Shown: positions 26,003 through 35,401, counted from the first letter of the stretch. The stretch is DNA of 64,000 nt from Roseobacter weihaiensis (GCF_020622345.1 NZ_JACNMO010000003.1:62001-126000), one strand, 5' to 3'. Translations and numbers: made by a program. Notes: generated from the sequence alone by a model not told the origin.

Positions 26003-26231
26003 TGACGCGCAACGGGGCCAATCGACTGTGCGGCGCTTGGCTGATCTACGTCTAAGCAACGAAAGGTCCTTTGCGGGCCTTGAGCGGCATCTGCACAGAT
26101 AATCGCCAAGCAGAATGCTTTCGTATCACTTCTCACCTTGAAATTCCTTTCTGGTAGCGCGATACCCTCAAAAATGTCGTAAAAATGCGCAATAGCGGCG
26201 CTATTGCGCTGCAATCGGGGCGAGGAAGATT

Positions 26232-29024
26232 TTGTCAGGCATCGAAACGATTCCAGCGCAGCTCGTGCAAGCGCTGCATGAGCATTCCGAAAAACCGGCG
26301 TTGCTTGATCGTGAGATCACTTTGACATACGGGCAGTTGGCCGATTTCATTACCCGGCTTCAGACGTATCTTACCTCTGATGGACCGGTCGCTGTATATG
26401 GCAGGCCATCTGCTGTCTTCGCCGCTGCGGCAACGACCTGTGTCGTATCCGGGCGTCCGTTTGTGCATCTCGATCCGGCAATGCCGACTGAGGTGCTGGC
26501 CAATATCATTCTCGAGCTTGGTATCGGTGTTGTTCTTCTGTCCGAACCCCCGCAGCAGGGGCAATTGCCCCCTGCCTGTGTCTGCGTTGATGTCCAGACG
26601 GTGTTGGCTTCATCGCAAGACCAGCCGAAACGGCCACTGGCCCCGGCCCCGGTATTGCCGGATGATATCATTTACATCGTCGCCACTTCCGGCACGACCG
26701 GCAAGCCAAAGTGTATTCCGGTCACGCATCAGGCCGCCTGTTTGTCTTATGACTGGCGCGATGCCTACACGCCTTATGACCCCAGCAAGACAGTTGGCGT
26801 CTATATCTTTGCAATCTGGGAGATGTTCCGCCCGCTGCGGGGCGGGGCGGTGGTTTGCTTCCCTGAATTCGGCGAATTGATGAATCCGCGCGCCCTGCTC
26901 AAGTTCTGGCAGCGTCACACCGTGACCGAAATGCTCTTCACACCGTCAGCCTTTGAAAAGACATTGCAGGCCCTGCCTGCATCGGCCCTGCAGAACCTTC
27001 CGGTGCAGCGCATCATCCTGAACGGAGAAGTCGTGAGCGACGAACTGGTGGCGGCAATGCATGAAAAGCTGCCGCATGTGGCCGTATGGAACCTCTACAG
27101 CATCTGCGAGACCCACGACATTGCGATGACACCCGTCTCCTCGCACCGGGAGAGCGCTGGCGCGGTTGGTGTTCCGATGCCCTATCTCAAAGCCGTGGTG
27201 TTGGACGATCATGACCAGCCTTGCCCCCCGGGTCAGCCCGGCCTGCTGCACTTTGAAGGGTCTCGCATGTTGGGGCCCGGCTATATCAACCGCCCCGAGG
27301 AAACGGCACTTCGGTTCCGCGACCTAGCAGTCGCAGGTCAGCAGATGCGGCTCTATGATACCGGGGACCAGGGTTTCGTGGATCGCGCGGGTGCGGTGCA
27401 TGTGATGGGACGCGTCGCGCATATGCTGAAGCTGCGCGGCCACAGCATTCAAACGCAGGGGCTGACAGCCTCTCTGCATGGTTTCATCGGGTTCACGCAA
27501 TCCGTACCGTGGATCCAGGAGGTAGACGGTCAGGGCAAAGTCCTCGTTCTCTATTATCTGGCCGACGAAATGCAAATGGCGCAAAACCAACGCGATTGGG
27601 GGCTGACCCCAGGCCAGATGCGCATGCCCCCTGCCCTCTCCAAAGCACTGCGGGCGGAATTGCCATCCTATTGCATCCCCAGTTATCTGGTACAGCTGGA
27701 CGAGATGCCGATCAACGCGGTTTCTGGCAAATGCGATTTCAAACGCTTGCCAAAGATTAAGGCAACCTCCGCAAATACCACCCCTGCAACAGCTTCTTTG
27801 CCCACGCTCGCGCTGAGCGCAGAGGCAATGGGTCGGGGGGTCGCAGATATTGATCCCTCCCTTTCTTTTCATGACCAGGGCGGCGATTCATTGATGGCCG
27901 TCAATCTGCTGCTGGCGCTTGAGGCCACCTATGGTCGCCGTGTGGATTTCGACTTTGCACTGAACGTCCCCTTGGGGCGGTTGCATGACATCCTGACAAA
28001 TACGACCATTGCACCCCACGACAGCGCCGTTTTTGACCGCAAGGGTATTTTGCTCACCGGAGCGACAGGGTTTCTTGGCCGTCGTGTGTTGGCTGCTGCC
28101 GCACAGCACCTGCCCGTTGATGAGGTGATTTATTGCGTGATCCGCGAAAAGCGCAGAACACCCCTGAAACGCCTCATGGCCCTCGCAACCGCGCAGGGCG
28201 TGGAACCGGACCGCCTGGTTCTCATTCCCGGCTCCATGGATGATGCAAGGTTTGGCCTGGACGGCAAGAGCTACCGGTCGCTGGCTTCCTGTGTCACGAC
28301 AGTGATCCATTGTGCGGCCATGGTGAACCTCGCGGTAGATCGGACACATATGGAGGTTTGGGCGCAGGCGGGCATCACCAACATCTTGCAATTCTGCCGG
28401 GACGCCGAGGCGGATTTGCGGTTCACGTCCTCCTCCGCCGTCTTTCCCGAGGTCGGTGGCCCGCACGCCGAAGGGCCCACATCCGCTTTTGAGATATGTT
28501 CCGGCTATGGGGCGGCAAAAATCGAGGCCGAACACCGGATTGCGCGGTCCGGTGTGCCCGCCCATATCGTGCGCTTGCCCTCGCTTTATGACCTGTCCGC
28601 ACCCAACACCAAGGATATCTATGAAATCATCATGGGGGCGTGCCTGAAGATGAATGCAATCCCGCAGGGCATGACCTTTCGGATGGTAGAGGCGCAGGCG
28701 GCCGCAGCCTTCCTTGTAGGTCTGCCAGAGCCAGAGGGCACACAGTATTTCAACTTTACCCCGAACGTCTTTGCGACACCTGATGTCATGCCAAAGGGGA
28801 TGGTGACGCTCTCGCAGGACAGTTGGCTGAGAGAAGCGCCGCTGACAGAGGCAGAGCGGGCACTGATTGCCGCAGATCAAGACGTGCTGCGCGCAACCGC
28901 CCTATTTGACCACGGCGCTGCGCAAACCGCTTGGCAACAGATCACCGGTCGTGCCTTTTCTACCACCTCCGATCCAGCCGCATTGCTGCAGCAGAGGTTG
29001 ACGCCGCCTGCAACCGCTGCGTGA
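26232..29024 (+). CDS. Single-module carboxylic acid reductase-like enzyme: adenylation, carrier protein, thioester reductase
   Basis: 930 residues from TTG 26232, with GAGGAAG upstream. The adenylation domain has ATSGTTGKPK (near 151-160), LYSICETHDIAM, YDTGDQGFV and the catalytic Lys in AVSGKCDFKRLP. The carrier domain has DQGGDSLM with Ser553 for phosphopantetheine. The reductase domain begins with ILLTGATGFLGRRV near residue 607 and has YGAAK near 759. There is no condensation domain, so the enzyme should activate one acid and release it as an aldehyde or alcohol. At the position of the usual alpha-amino-binding Asp (FDxSxWE) the sequence reads YIFAIWEM, so the acid probably lacks an alpha-amino group. 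A phosphopantetheinyl transferase is not encoded here. Confidence 0.85.
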   Translation: MSGIETIPAQLVQALHEHSEKPALLDREITLTYGQLADFITRLQTYLTSDGPVAVYGRPSAVFAAAATTCVVSGRPFVHLDPAMPTEVLANIILELGIGVVLLSEPPQQGQLPPACVCVDVQTVLASSQDQPKRPLAPAPVLPDDIIYIVATSGTTGKPKCIPVTHQAACLSYDWRDAYTPYDPSKTVGVYIFAIWEMFRPLRGGAVVCFPEFGELMNPRALLKFWQRHTVTEMLFTPSAFEKTLQALPASALQNLPVQRIILNGEVVSDELVAAMHEKLPHVAVWNLYSICETHDIAMTPVSSHRESAGAVGVPMPYLKAVVLDDHDQPCPPGQPGLLHFEGSRMLGPGYINRPEETALRFRDLAVAGQQMRLYDTGDQGFVDRAGAVHVMGRVAHMLKLRGHSIQTQGLTASLHGFIGFTQSVPWIQEVDGQGKVLVLYYLADEMQMAQNQRDWGLTPGQMRMPPALSKALRAELPSYCIPSYLVQLDEMPINAVSGKCDFKRLPKIKATSANTTPATASLPTLALSAEAMGRGVADIDPSLSFHDQGGDSLMAVNLLLALEATYGRRVDFDFALNVPLGRLHDILTNTTIAPHDSAVFDRKGILLTGATGFLGRRVLAAAAQHLPVDEVIYCVIREKRRTPLKRLMALATAQGVEPDRLVLIPGSMDDARFGLDGKSYRSLASCVTTVIHCAAMVNLAVDRTHMEVWAQAGITNILQFCRDAEADLRFTSSSAVFPEVGGPHAEGPTSAFEICSGYGAAKIEAEHRIARSGVPAHIVRLPSLYDLSAPNTKDIYEIIMGACLKMNAIPQGMTFRMVEAQAAAAFLVGLPEPEGTQYFNFTPNVFATPDVMPKGMVTLSQDSWLREAPLTEAERALIAADQDVLRATALFDHGAAQTAWQQITGRAFSTTSDPAALLQQRLTPPATAA

Positions 29025-29027
29025 GCC

Positions 29028-29792
29028 TTACCAATTGGTGGCGGCGTTCACCTTTATATCTTCCATGGTGATCGCCCGGCCAGCATCACTGACAAGAAAA
29101 GCGATGAGCTCCGCAATCTCTGACGGCTGAACAAGCGCCCCCTGTGGATTGGAGCTTTCGTATCGTGCTTGAATTTCCGCACGGGGCAATCCTGTCTCGA
29201 TCGTTTCCTGATCCACAAAGGATTTCAGCATCTCGGTTTCAACCCAGGTCGGGCTGATGCTCACACAGGTGATGCCATAGGCCGCGCCTTCAAGGCTGAC
29301 ACAGCGCCCCAGCCCCAATAACCCGGCCTTGGACGTGCAATAGGCCACGTTGTTCTCAAGACCCTCATGCGCGGCAGTCGAGGCCAGGTTGATGATCCGC
29401 CCCCACTCCTGCGCCTTCATCAGAGGCATCACAGCCCGGATCATTTTGAAGCTCCCGGTCAGATTGGTGTCGATGGTATCGTCCCAAAGCGCGTCAGGAT
29501 GGTCGATCACCGGCGCCTCATCATAGACACCGGCAGTGTTTATCAGAATATCAACACTGCCATGTTTTTTCGCGACATTCTCAACAAACTCGGCGACACT
29601 CGCGCTGTCGCGCACATCCAGTTTTGCCACATCAACCTGCTTGCCAAGCCTGGCGTGCAAATCGGCAACAGCCTTCGGATCACCGCCGCGTCGGGCGCCG
29701 ATGCAAACGGTTGTCCCCGCAACAAGCAAACGCTGGGCAGTGGCAAGGCCCATGCCCGACAGACCGCCCGTGATAATTGCAACTTTTGTCAT
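29028..29792 (-). CDS. Short-chain dehydrogenase/reductase (3-hydroxybutyrate dehydrogenase-like)
   Basis: 254 residues from the ATG at 29792, preceded by CTGGAGAA. Cofactor motif TGGLSGMGLA, VDILINTAGVYD, the catalytic Ser in IINLASTAAHEG and YCTSK for Tyr and Lys are all present; the length is that of classical SDRs. It converges on the adenylation-reductase gene with a 3-base gap. An NAD(H)-dependent alcohol/ketone or aldehyde conversion is expected. Acting on the product of the neighbouring reductase is possible but only inferred from position. Confidence 0.83.
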   Translation of the reverse strand: MTKVAIITGGLSGMGLATAQRLLVAGTTVCIGARRGGDPKAVADLHARLGKQVDVAKLDVRDSASVAEFVENVAKKHGSVDILINTAGVYDEAPVIDHPDALWDDTIDTNLTGSFKMIRAVMPLMKAQEWGRIINLASTAAHEGLENNVAYCTSKAGLLGLGRCVSLEGAAYGITCVSISPTWVETEMLKSFVDQETIETGLPRAEIQARYESSNPQGALVQPSEIAELIAFLVSDAGRAITMEDIKVNAATNW

Positions 29793-30165
29793 TTTCTCCA
29801 GCCTGTGCCCTGCTTCCTCGGATATCAGCCTTATGAACCAAAAGAAGCGCGCTGTGCAATTCATCGACGACTGAAGGTTCACATGTGATGGATTGTCGCA
29901 GAATCAGGGCCAGAATGAGCTGCGGACGATCGATGCAGACCGGGGAATCCCTCAGCCAATCTACGGGTGGATCAGGCATTCCGAAATGGCGCGGTCTGAA
30001 CTGGCATAGGTGCAGGCCAGAGTGCAACCATGGGGACGATCAAGGCCGCCCCTAGGAGTTGGGTAAAAGGAGAATGGAATACGGCCCCCCTGAGTTTTGC
30101 CCATTCCCTGCGCTTTCCGAGGTCGTGGAGTGGAATGGGCAATGTCATTTGTCGCGGCAGCGGCA
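29793..30165. other. Intergenic stretch with an inverted repeat
   Basis: About 370 bases between the SDR and the alpha/beta hydrolase gene. Apart from the inverted repeat at 30097-30142 no gene could be supported. Confidence 0.35.
30097..30142. repeat. Inverted repeat, possible terminator
   Basis: Perfect 11-base arms TTGCCCATTCC (30097-30107) and GGAATGGGCAA (30132-30142) with a 24-base loop, 24 bases beyond the stop of the minus-strand hydrolase gene. No T-run follows, so a factor-dependent terminator or mRNA end structure is more likely than a classic intrinsic terminator. Confidence 0.45.
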
Positions 30166-31077
30166 TCAAGATAAGTGTTCCGCACATGCACCGAAAATGT
30201 CGTCCCAGTTCTCTATGTTGAAATGACCCTTGTCCTGAACCAGATGTAACTCGGCACCGGGGATAGTGTTTTTCAGAAGCTGTCCCATCCTGTTTGAAAC
30301 GAAGATGTCGTCTTTGCCAAGCCAGATGTATGTTGGCACCGCGACATCGGCGATATCGAAGTCCCAGGCGCCAAAGCAGATCGACGCTTCGTGGGCCGCA
30401 CCTCGGCTGCCTTGCCGAAATGCTGCCTGCTCCATTTGGCGGAAGTGACGCAGAAAGGCATCATTTTCCAGGCACGCCTTATCCGCATCAGAGACAGCTG
30501 CTTTCATGATCTTGAAGAAAAGTGACGGCCAATAGAGGGCTCCCCATCCCATCGGCGCGAAGGCCGTGCGCATGATCCATGGCATACGCCGGGATACTCT
30601 GGCATAGAACCGGTCAAGTGGGTTCAGATCCGCCATGATTTCGGGGGATGCGACGGGCCCCCAAGGTCCCAGGGCGCCGATAAACCGCAAGCGGTCGGGT
30701 GCGATGCAGGCACCACAAGCAAAAAGATGGGGGCCGGCGCCCGAATGCCCCGCAACGCCGAACGTGTCAAAATCCAGCGCGTCCGCCAATCGCGAAACAT
30801 CCTTTGGCCAGTCTCCGAAGACGCGGCCGCGCTGGAAGCTTGAATACCCATATCCCGGTCGATCGGTTGCGATCAGGCGAAGGCCATGTTTACACGCAGC
30901 CGCATGCGCAAATGCACCCTCCAACCGGCTGCTTGGCGTGCCGTGGAAATAAAACGTTGGGAACCCGCCCGGATCGCCCCAGTCCATGTATGCCAGATGC
31001 CGCCCATCCGGCAATTCAAACAGGGAATGCGCCGCGATTTGGTCGAGGGATGGGATAGGTGGCAAAACGGATGTCAT
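30166..31077 (-). CDS. Alpha/beta hydrolase
   Basis: 303 residues with PTFYFHGTPSSRLEGAF (oxyanion region), GVAGHSGAGPHLFACG as the nucleophile elbow with Ser, and a late VQDKGHFNIE His. A charge-relay Asp is likely in LGKDDIFVS. The family includes haloalkane dehalogenases, epoxide hydrolases and lactonases; GHSGAG points to the esterase-like branch. It lies 215 bases downstream of, and in the same direction as, a TetR gene that may control it. Confidence 0.8.
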   Translation of the reverse strand: MTSVLPPIPSLDQIAAHSLFELPDGRHLAYMDWGDPGGFPTFYFHGTPSSRLEGAFAHAAACKHGLRLIATDRPGYGYSSFQRGRVFGDWPKDVSRLADALDFDTFGVAGHSGAGPHLFACGACIAPDRLRFIGALGPWGPVASPEIMADLNPLDRFYARVSRRMPWIMRTAFAPMGWGALYWPSLFFKIMKAAVSDADKACLENDAFLRHFRQMEQAAFRQGSRGAAHEASICFGAWDFDIADVAVPTYIWLGKDDIFVSNRMGQLLKNTIPGAELHLVQDKGHFNIENWDDIFGACAEHLS

Positions 31078-31292
31078 AGAGGCTCCTTCAGCATATCTGC
31101 GGTGTTAACAACCGGCGGGGGCGCAATGGGACTGGCTGACGCTATTGCGAACCGGCGTCGCGGGCAACCAAGGCACCGGCGACAGACCCGCATTGACCCC
31201 GATCAAGGACTGCAGTGAAAGAGCCCCCTTAGGTCCGCGCCATCCACCGACCCTGTCCGCTTTGACGTGAAGATGATCGGCCATTGCGGTCG

Positions 31293-31958
31293 TCACCGCC
31301 CGGCCTTGGGTCCGCAGCTCCCAACCAAACCACCAACCAGATGATCCAGCAGAGCCTGCGTTGACGGTTTCGTCACTGAAGAGTGTTCATCGACATCGCG
31401 GGTCTTAACAGCCACCAGGCCGCAGATCAGCGAAATCATGGCAAGGTCAACGCTGCCCTTTATGCTCTGTCGCGGGGTGTCTGGAAAGAATACCTGCAGA
31501 TTGTCCAGCAACTCTTCTGCATCGCGCATCAGGTTCGCTTCGAACCGGCGCACAAGAGTGTCCGCCTCGCCCAACAGGATGCGGGACAGGACACGCAGAC
31601 CGTCATTTCCCCATTCCGGATAGCGTCGCTCCATCATCAGGGTTGGCAGAAAGGCACGCGCCATTTCAGCTTCGAGCCCCGCAGACGGTCGAAGGACGAC
31701 ACCAAGGTCCCGCACCTCTGCCTCGGACACATCGTCGCAAATCGCATCGGAAATGCGATCGAGGACGGCGCGCAGCAGCCCCTCGCGATCTGTGAAGTGA
31801 TAGTGGACCGCAGCCGTGTTCCGCGCGCCCGCCTGTTGCGCCACGGCGCGCATGGACAGCCCATGTATCCCTTGGGTGGCAAAAAGCGATGTCGCTGCAT
31901 CCAGCAACCGGGTGCGGGTGTCGCTTTCCTGCGATGGTTCGGACCGGCTCTCTCTCAT
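31293..31958 (-). CDS. TetR-family transcriptional regulator
   Basis: 221 residues. The N-terminal helix-turn-helix is classical: RTRLLDAATSLFATQGIHGLSMRAVAQQAGARNTAAVHYHFTDREGLLRAVL-like order at residues 15-65. The ligand domain is not assignable. It probably represses itself, the downstream alpha/beta hydrolase and perhaps the upstream genes; the 72-base gap before it contains a GTTGGTCGGTC stretch resembling TetR half sites. Confidence 0.85.
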   Translation of the reverse strand: MRESRSEPSQESDTRTRLLDAATSLFATQGIHGLSMRAVAQQAGARNTAAVHYHFTDREGLLRAVLDRISDAICDDVSEAEVRDLGVVLRPSAGLEAEMARAFLPTLMMERRYPEWGNDGLRVLSRILLGEADTLVRRFEANLMRDAEELLDNLQVFFPDTPRQSIKGSVDLAMISLICGLVAVKTRDVDEHSSVTKPSTQALLDHLVGGLVGSCGPKAGR

Positions 31959-32030
31959 TGGTCTTCACTCGCCTTTGATTGTTCAACGGTGCTTCATTCC
32001 CTACAGTTGGTCGGTCGATAAACACAATTA

Positions 32031-32585
32031 TTAAGGCGGAACGGCCTGGTTCTCTCGAACGGACCCAGACGGAGCCGTTTTACGCAGCCCAATCAGCCAG
32101 GATAATAAGCCTGCGCCAAAGGCGACGAAGTCAGCGGCCCCCCAAAGAAACGCGGCATCGTCTGCCCCACCCTCCGAAGCGCCCAGGGTGATCAACCTGG
32201 TGGCATCACCCAGACCGACCGTGGCACGGACAAGCGGAACAGCCCGCCCGCTGGGGTCTGCGTGGGCGATCTCGGCGGTTGACAGGATCAGCCCAAGGTT
32301 CCAGCAGAACGACAGCGCGACGATACAAAGGACCAACAGAAACGGCCCCGCTTGCGCCAATCCCATTTGAGGGGCGAAGATCTTGCCATAGGCTTTTTCC
32401 GTATGGCGGCTGCTTGCCGCACAATAGAAGACTGCTGAATTCGCAAGGCTCCCGCCGACGCCCGCAACCAGCAAGAGGCCGCCCCATGCCTCAAAGCCGC
32501 CTGTCAACAGCATGACCGGCAAGATGAACAGCAAAATCAGGCCCAACGTCATGGCGGCACGTGTGTTGGTCCGGGAAATCCTCAT
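32031..32585 (-). CDS. Small integral membrane protein of unknown function
   Basis: 184 residues with four or five hydrophobic segments: LGLILLFILPVMLLTG, LLLVAGVGGSLANSAVFY, PFLLVLCIVALSFCWNLGLIL and AADFVAFGAGLLSWLIGL. I do not recognise the family. It is the last gene of a minus-strand set agmatinase, amine oxidase, small protein, membrane protein; its ATG overlaps the stop of the previous gene (ATGA), which is good evidence that it is translated. A role in amine metabolism or transport is only a positional guess. Confidence 0.6.
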   Translation of the reverse strand: MRISRTNTRAAMTLGLILLFILPVMLLTGGFEAWGGLLLVAGVGGSLANSAVFYCAASSRHTEKAYGKIFAPQMGLAQAGPFLLVLCIVALSFCWNLGLILSTAEIAHADPSGRAVPLVRATVGLGDATRLITLGASEGGADDAAFLWGAADFVAFGAGLLSWLIGLRKTAPSGSVRENQAVPP

Positions 32586-32842
32586 TGGCTCGAAATGACC
32601 GTCAGTCCAAAGCCAAGAAACTGCATTTCGGCCACTTCGGCGACGACTTGGGCGGGCAGTCCCGCATGTTGCATCAGATATCCATTGGGCACAGACATAA
32701 TGTTAAAACCCAGCGATACCACGGCTGAAGTCGATGCCAATCGGTTGATGGACGTCCCGTTGAAATCACGAATGCGGTCGATTTTCTGATACCGCTGTCT
32801 CAAATCCCGGCAAGGGTCTGGTCGGGTGCGCACTACCTGCAT
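32582..32842 (-). CDS. Small hypothetical protein translationally coupled to the amine oxidase
   Basis: 86 residues, no recognised domain; the C-terminal half (FNIMSVPNGYLMQHAGLPAQ) is mildly hydrophobic. Its ATG lies inside the last codons of the amine oxidase (10-base overlap) and its stop overlaps the membrane-protein start, so both ends are consistent with coupled translation. Confidence 0.5.
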   Translation of the reverse strand: MQVVRTRPDPCRDLRQRYQKIDRIRDFNGTSINRLASTSAVVSLGFNIMSVPNGYLMQHAGLPAQVVAEVAEMQFLGFGLTVISSQ

Positions 32843-34233
32843 TCTGCGCCAAGTTCAGGCTGTCGATTGTCCCCAAACGCCGCGATCACCTCATCGGCCG
32901 CCCGTCGACCAGAGCGGATCGCACCCTCCACATAGCCCGACCATATCTCTGACGTCTCGGTGCCTGCCCAGTGCACCCGTCCAAAGGGCTGCCGCAGATA
33001 TGGTCCATACTTCGTGAGCGTCCCTGGCGGCATGTATGCGCCGTAGCACCCGCTGGAATAGGTCTCGTCCATCCAGTTCCGCTCAACCACGTCGATCGGC
33101 CGGGCGGCCTGAGGTCCAAATGCCTCTGTTACCGTGTGGACGGCTTCGGCGCGGCGGTCCTCCGGTGTGGCGTCCCCCCATTCGATGGCTGCCTGCGCAT
33201 CGAAGAACCCGGCCAGAAACCCATGTAATGTGCCCGGTGGTGTCACATCGAAAACGGGGGCAAATGCCTGCGACGTATCGACAACAGAGCCATTGAGCCC
33301 ACTATCGCGCCAGAATGGCCGCTCGTAAGCAAGCCAGACCTTGATGCAGGCTCCCATGACTTGCCTTTTTAAAAGCGCACGCCGTGGCAGTGGCTGCACG
33401 GGCGAAAACGCGATGGCATTCGTTTGCGCGGGCGGCGTCGCAACAATCACGCGGCGAGCCTTGTGGGTCTGGCCGCTTTTTGTCCTTACGGTGACCATGG
33501 CATCCTGCTGATCGATCCTGTCCACCGGGCACCCCATCTTGACAGGGTGCGGTAACTCCCCGGCCAAGTGCTGCGCAATCTGGTGCAGGCTTCCGACAAA
33601 AAGGTGGTTCTGTGCACCACCGGGACCGGCTTTGATCAGCACCTCCAGCCCGCCTGCCGACTTAAGATAGAACAGGAAGAATAAGAGCGACAGGTCATCG
33701 GGCTCACAACAAAACACGCTGCGCACGATGAAGTGAAACAGCTTTCTGACGCGCCCGTTGCGGACATGAACACCGGACCATTGCGCGACTGTCATGGCAT
33801 CCAATTGCGCCGCTCCCGACGACATCCATGGCGTTGCGGGATCAATGCGGGCGCACAGGCGATCCAACTTATGTACAAGCAGGCCCAGATGTATCTTGGA
33901 AATCAGACCAATTCTGGTCTCAAAGGCTTCTCCGTCGAATACGGTATTCAAGCCATCGAAACGCCCGATGCTCCGACCCTCCAGATATGTCGGATAGGTC
34001 TCAACCCCGAACGCGCGGCCCAGCTCAAGCAGGGCGGTCTGGGTTGGACCAACCCACATGCCACCGAGGTCGATGACCTCGCCAGCAAGAGTACCGGCCT
34101 CGGTCCGGCCGCCAACGCGATCCCGCGCTTCGAGGACGAGAACATTGTGGCCCTTTGCCAGCGTTTGCGCCGCCGACAGACCGGCAAAGCCGGCCCCAAC
34201 AACAATGCAATCAAAGACATGTGGCCGTCTCAT
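32833..34233 (-). CDS. Flavin monoamine oxidase / putrescine oxidase-like
   Basis: 466 residues. The N-terminal FAD site is CIVVGAGFAGLSAAQ, followed by LEARDRVGGRTEAG. Around residue 395 the sequence SSGCYGAYMPPG carries the Cys that binds FAD covalently in monoamine and putrescine oxidases, and WAGTETSEIWSGYVEGAIRSG closes the FAD site. It oxidises a primary amine to an aldehyde, ammonia and peroxide. The agmatinase gene lies 16 bases upstream in the same operon; since agmatinase makes putrescine, oxidation of putrescine to 4-aminobutanal is the favoured role. Confidence 0.85.
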   Translation of the reverse strand: MRRPHVFDCIVVGAGFAGLSAAQTLAKGHNVLVLEARDRVGGRTEAGTLAGEVIDLGGMWVGPTQTALLELGRAFGVETYPTYLEGRSIGRFDGLNTVFDGEAFETRIGLISKIHLGLLVHKLDRLCARIDPATPWMSSGAAQLDAMTVAQWSGVHVRNGRVRKLFHFIVRSVFCCEPDDLSLLFFLFYLKSAGGLEVLIKAGPGGAQNHLFVGSLHQIAQHLAGELPHPVKMGCPVDRIDQQDAMVTVRTKSGQTHKARRVIVATPPAQTNAIAFSPVQPLPRRALLKRQVMGACIKVWLAYERPFWRDSGLNGSVVDTSQAFAPVFDVTPPGTLHGFLAGFFDAQAAIEWGDATPEDRRAEAVHTVTEAFGPQAARPIDVVERNWMDETYSSGCYGAYMPPGTLTKYGPYLRQPFGRVHWAGTETSEIWSGYVEGAIRSGRRAADEVIAAFGDNRQPELGAECR

Positions 34234-34249
34234 CGTTCAACCCCGCCGA

Positions 34250-35236
34250 TCAAAACGAGGCATCAAGCAAATGACACAGATCCGCGGCAAGATAGGCCGC
34301 CGCGACCGAGGTCATTCCCGTTGGATCGAAGAGCGGATTGACCTCCACCAGGTCCGCACCGACAAGGTTGATCCCCTCCAGCGCCTTCAGCAGGCGGCGT
34401 ACGTCCGCCGTTGTCGGGCCGCCAGGGACAGGTGTGCCTGTGCCCGGCGCGCAGGACGGGTCCAGGGCGTCGATATCAAGCGTCAGGTAGACCGGGGCGC
34501 CGTCGATACGCGCCTTGATCCGTTCTGCCAGCGCTTCGGGCGTCATGTCCAGCGCATCGTTTGCATGAACGATGTCATATCCACCCTTTGGACTGAGGGG
34601 TTGCGACGTGCGAATGTAGGCCTGTGTTGAGCGGGCGGGATCGACCTGTCCGTCTTCCACCAGAGCCGTCGCAAACACGCCGTGGTTGTACATTCGGGCA
34701 CCGCTTTCATCCCGGACGTCATAACTGTCTTGATGTGAGTCCAGATGCACGAGCGCCACAGGCCCATGTGTTTTTGCCACGCCCCTTACCAACCCGATGG
34801 GCAGCGTATGATCCCCACCCAGCGTCAGAATGCGCGCGCCCGCTGCATTGATTTCGGTAGAGACCTGCTCGGTCAGCTCCAGAATCATGTCCATCACACC
34901 GGTGCCCGGAAAGGGTGTGACATCGCCAAAGTCGATGATACGATGCCTGTCCCCCAGCATGGTCGTCCAGGGATAGACTGGTGGGAATTCAGTGGCGTAA
35001 TACGATTGTTCGCGAATTGCGCGCGGGCCATAGCGCGTGCCAGGCCGGTTGGTGACACCTGCGTCGAACGGCACACCCATCACGACGATATCGCCGGGCT
35101 GAACATCACGCGTGTATGGTGCTTTCATGAAAGTCGAGAGGCCAGCAAAAGGCAGGTATCCTTCGAGGATGTCCAACGCATCCGTCTCTGGATTGCCGCC
35201 TCGCTGATTGGCGATCAATTTCACGATATCCATCAT
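34250..35236 (-). CDS. speB: Agmatinase / ureohydrolase family
   Basis: 328 residues of the arginase-agmatinase fold. The manganese ligands lie in LTLGGDHTLP, VHLDSHQDSYD and LTLDIDALDPSCAPGTGTP. It hydrolyses a guanidino compound to urea plus an amine; agmatine is favoured by the adjacent amine oxidase, but guanidinobutyrate or proclavaminate-type substrates are handled by close relatives. A strong AAGGAGGAAG site precedes the start, and a perfect 16-base palindrome lies 68 bases upstream. Confidence 0.85.
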   Translation of the reverse strand: MMDIVKLIANQRGGNPETDALDILEGYLPFAGLSTFMKAPYTRDVQPGDIVVMGVPFDAGVTNRPGTRYGPRAIREQSYYATEFPPVYPWTTMLGDRHRIIDFGDVTPFPGTGVMDMILELTEQVSTEINAAGARILTLGGDHTLPIGLVRGVAKTHGPVALVHLDSHQDSYDVRDESGARMYNHGVFATALVEDGQVDPARSTQAYIRTSQPLSPKGGYDIVHANDALDMTPEALAERIKARIDGAPVYLTLDIDALDPSCAPGTGTPVPGGPTTADVRRLLKALEGINLVGADLVEVNPLFDPTGMTSVAAAYLAADLCHLLDASF

Positions 35237-35303
35237 CTTCCTCCTTGGCGGTCACATCAGCTGTTTTGCGGATGGCGGATTTCACGATACCTTGAAGTCA
35301 GAT

Positions 35304-35319
35304 TAAAGCAATTGCTTTA
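35304..35319. promoter_or_regulatory. Perfect 16-base palindrome upstream of agmatinase
   Basis: TAAAGCAATTGCTTTA is exactly self-complementary and AT-rich in a GC-rich setting, 68 bases before the agmatinase start. It is a plausible operator for the agmatinase-amine oxidase operon. No regulator gene adjoins it. Confidence 0.5.
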
Positions 35320-35401
35320 TTTCTACCCATCACGCGCTGCGCTCGCCCGCTGGACAAGACAGCACCCACAGACCCCGGGGTTCGGTGCGGCATTCCCGTT
35401 C

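Noticed and set aside
29972-30187. Short minus-strand frame with a hydrophobic stretch
   Set aside because: Overlaps the end of the alpha/beta hydrolase and an inverted repeat, with no ribosome site.
31105-31296. 63-codon frame overlapping the TetR stop
   Set aside because: A GTG start overlap is suggestive, but no ribosome site, domain or further operon support was seen.
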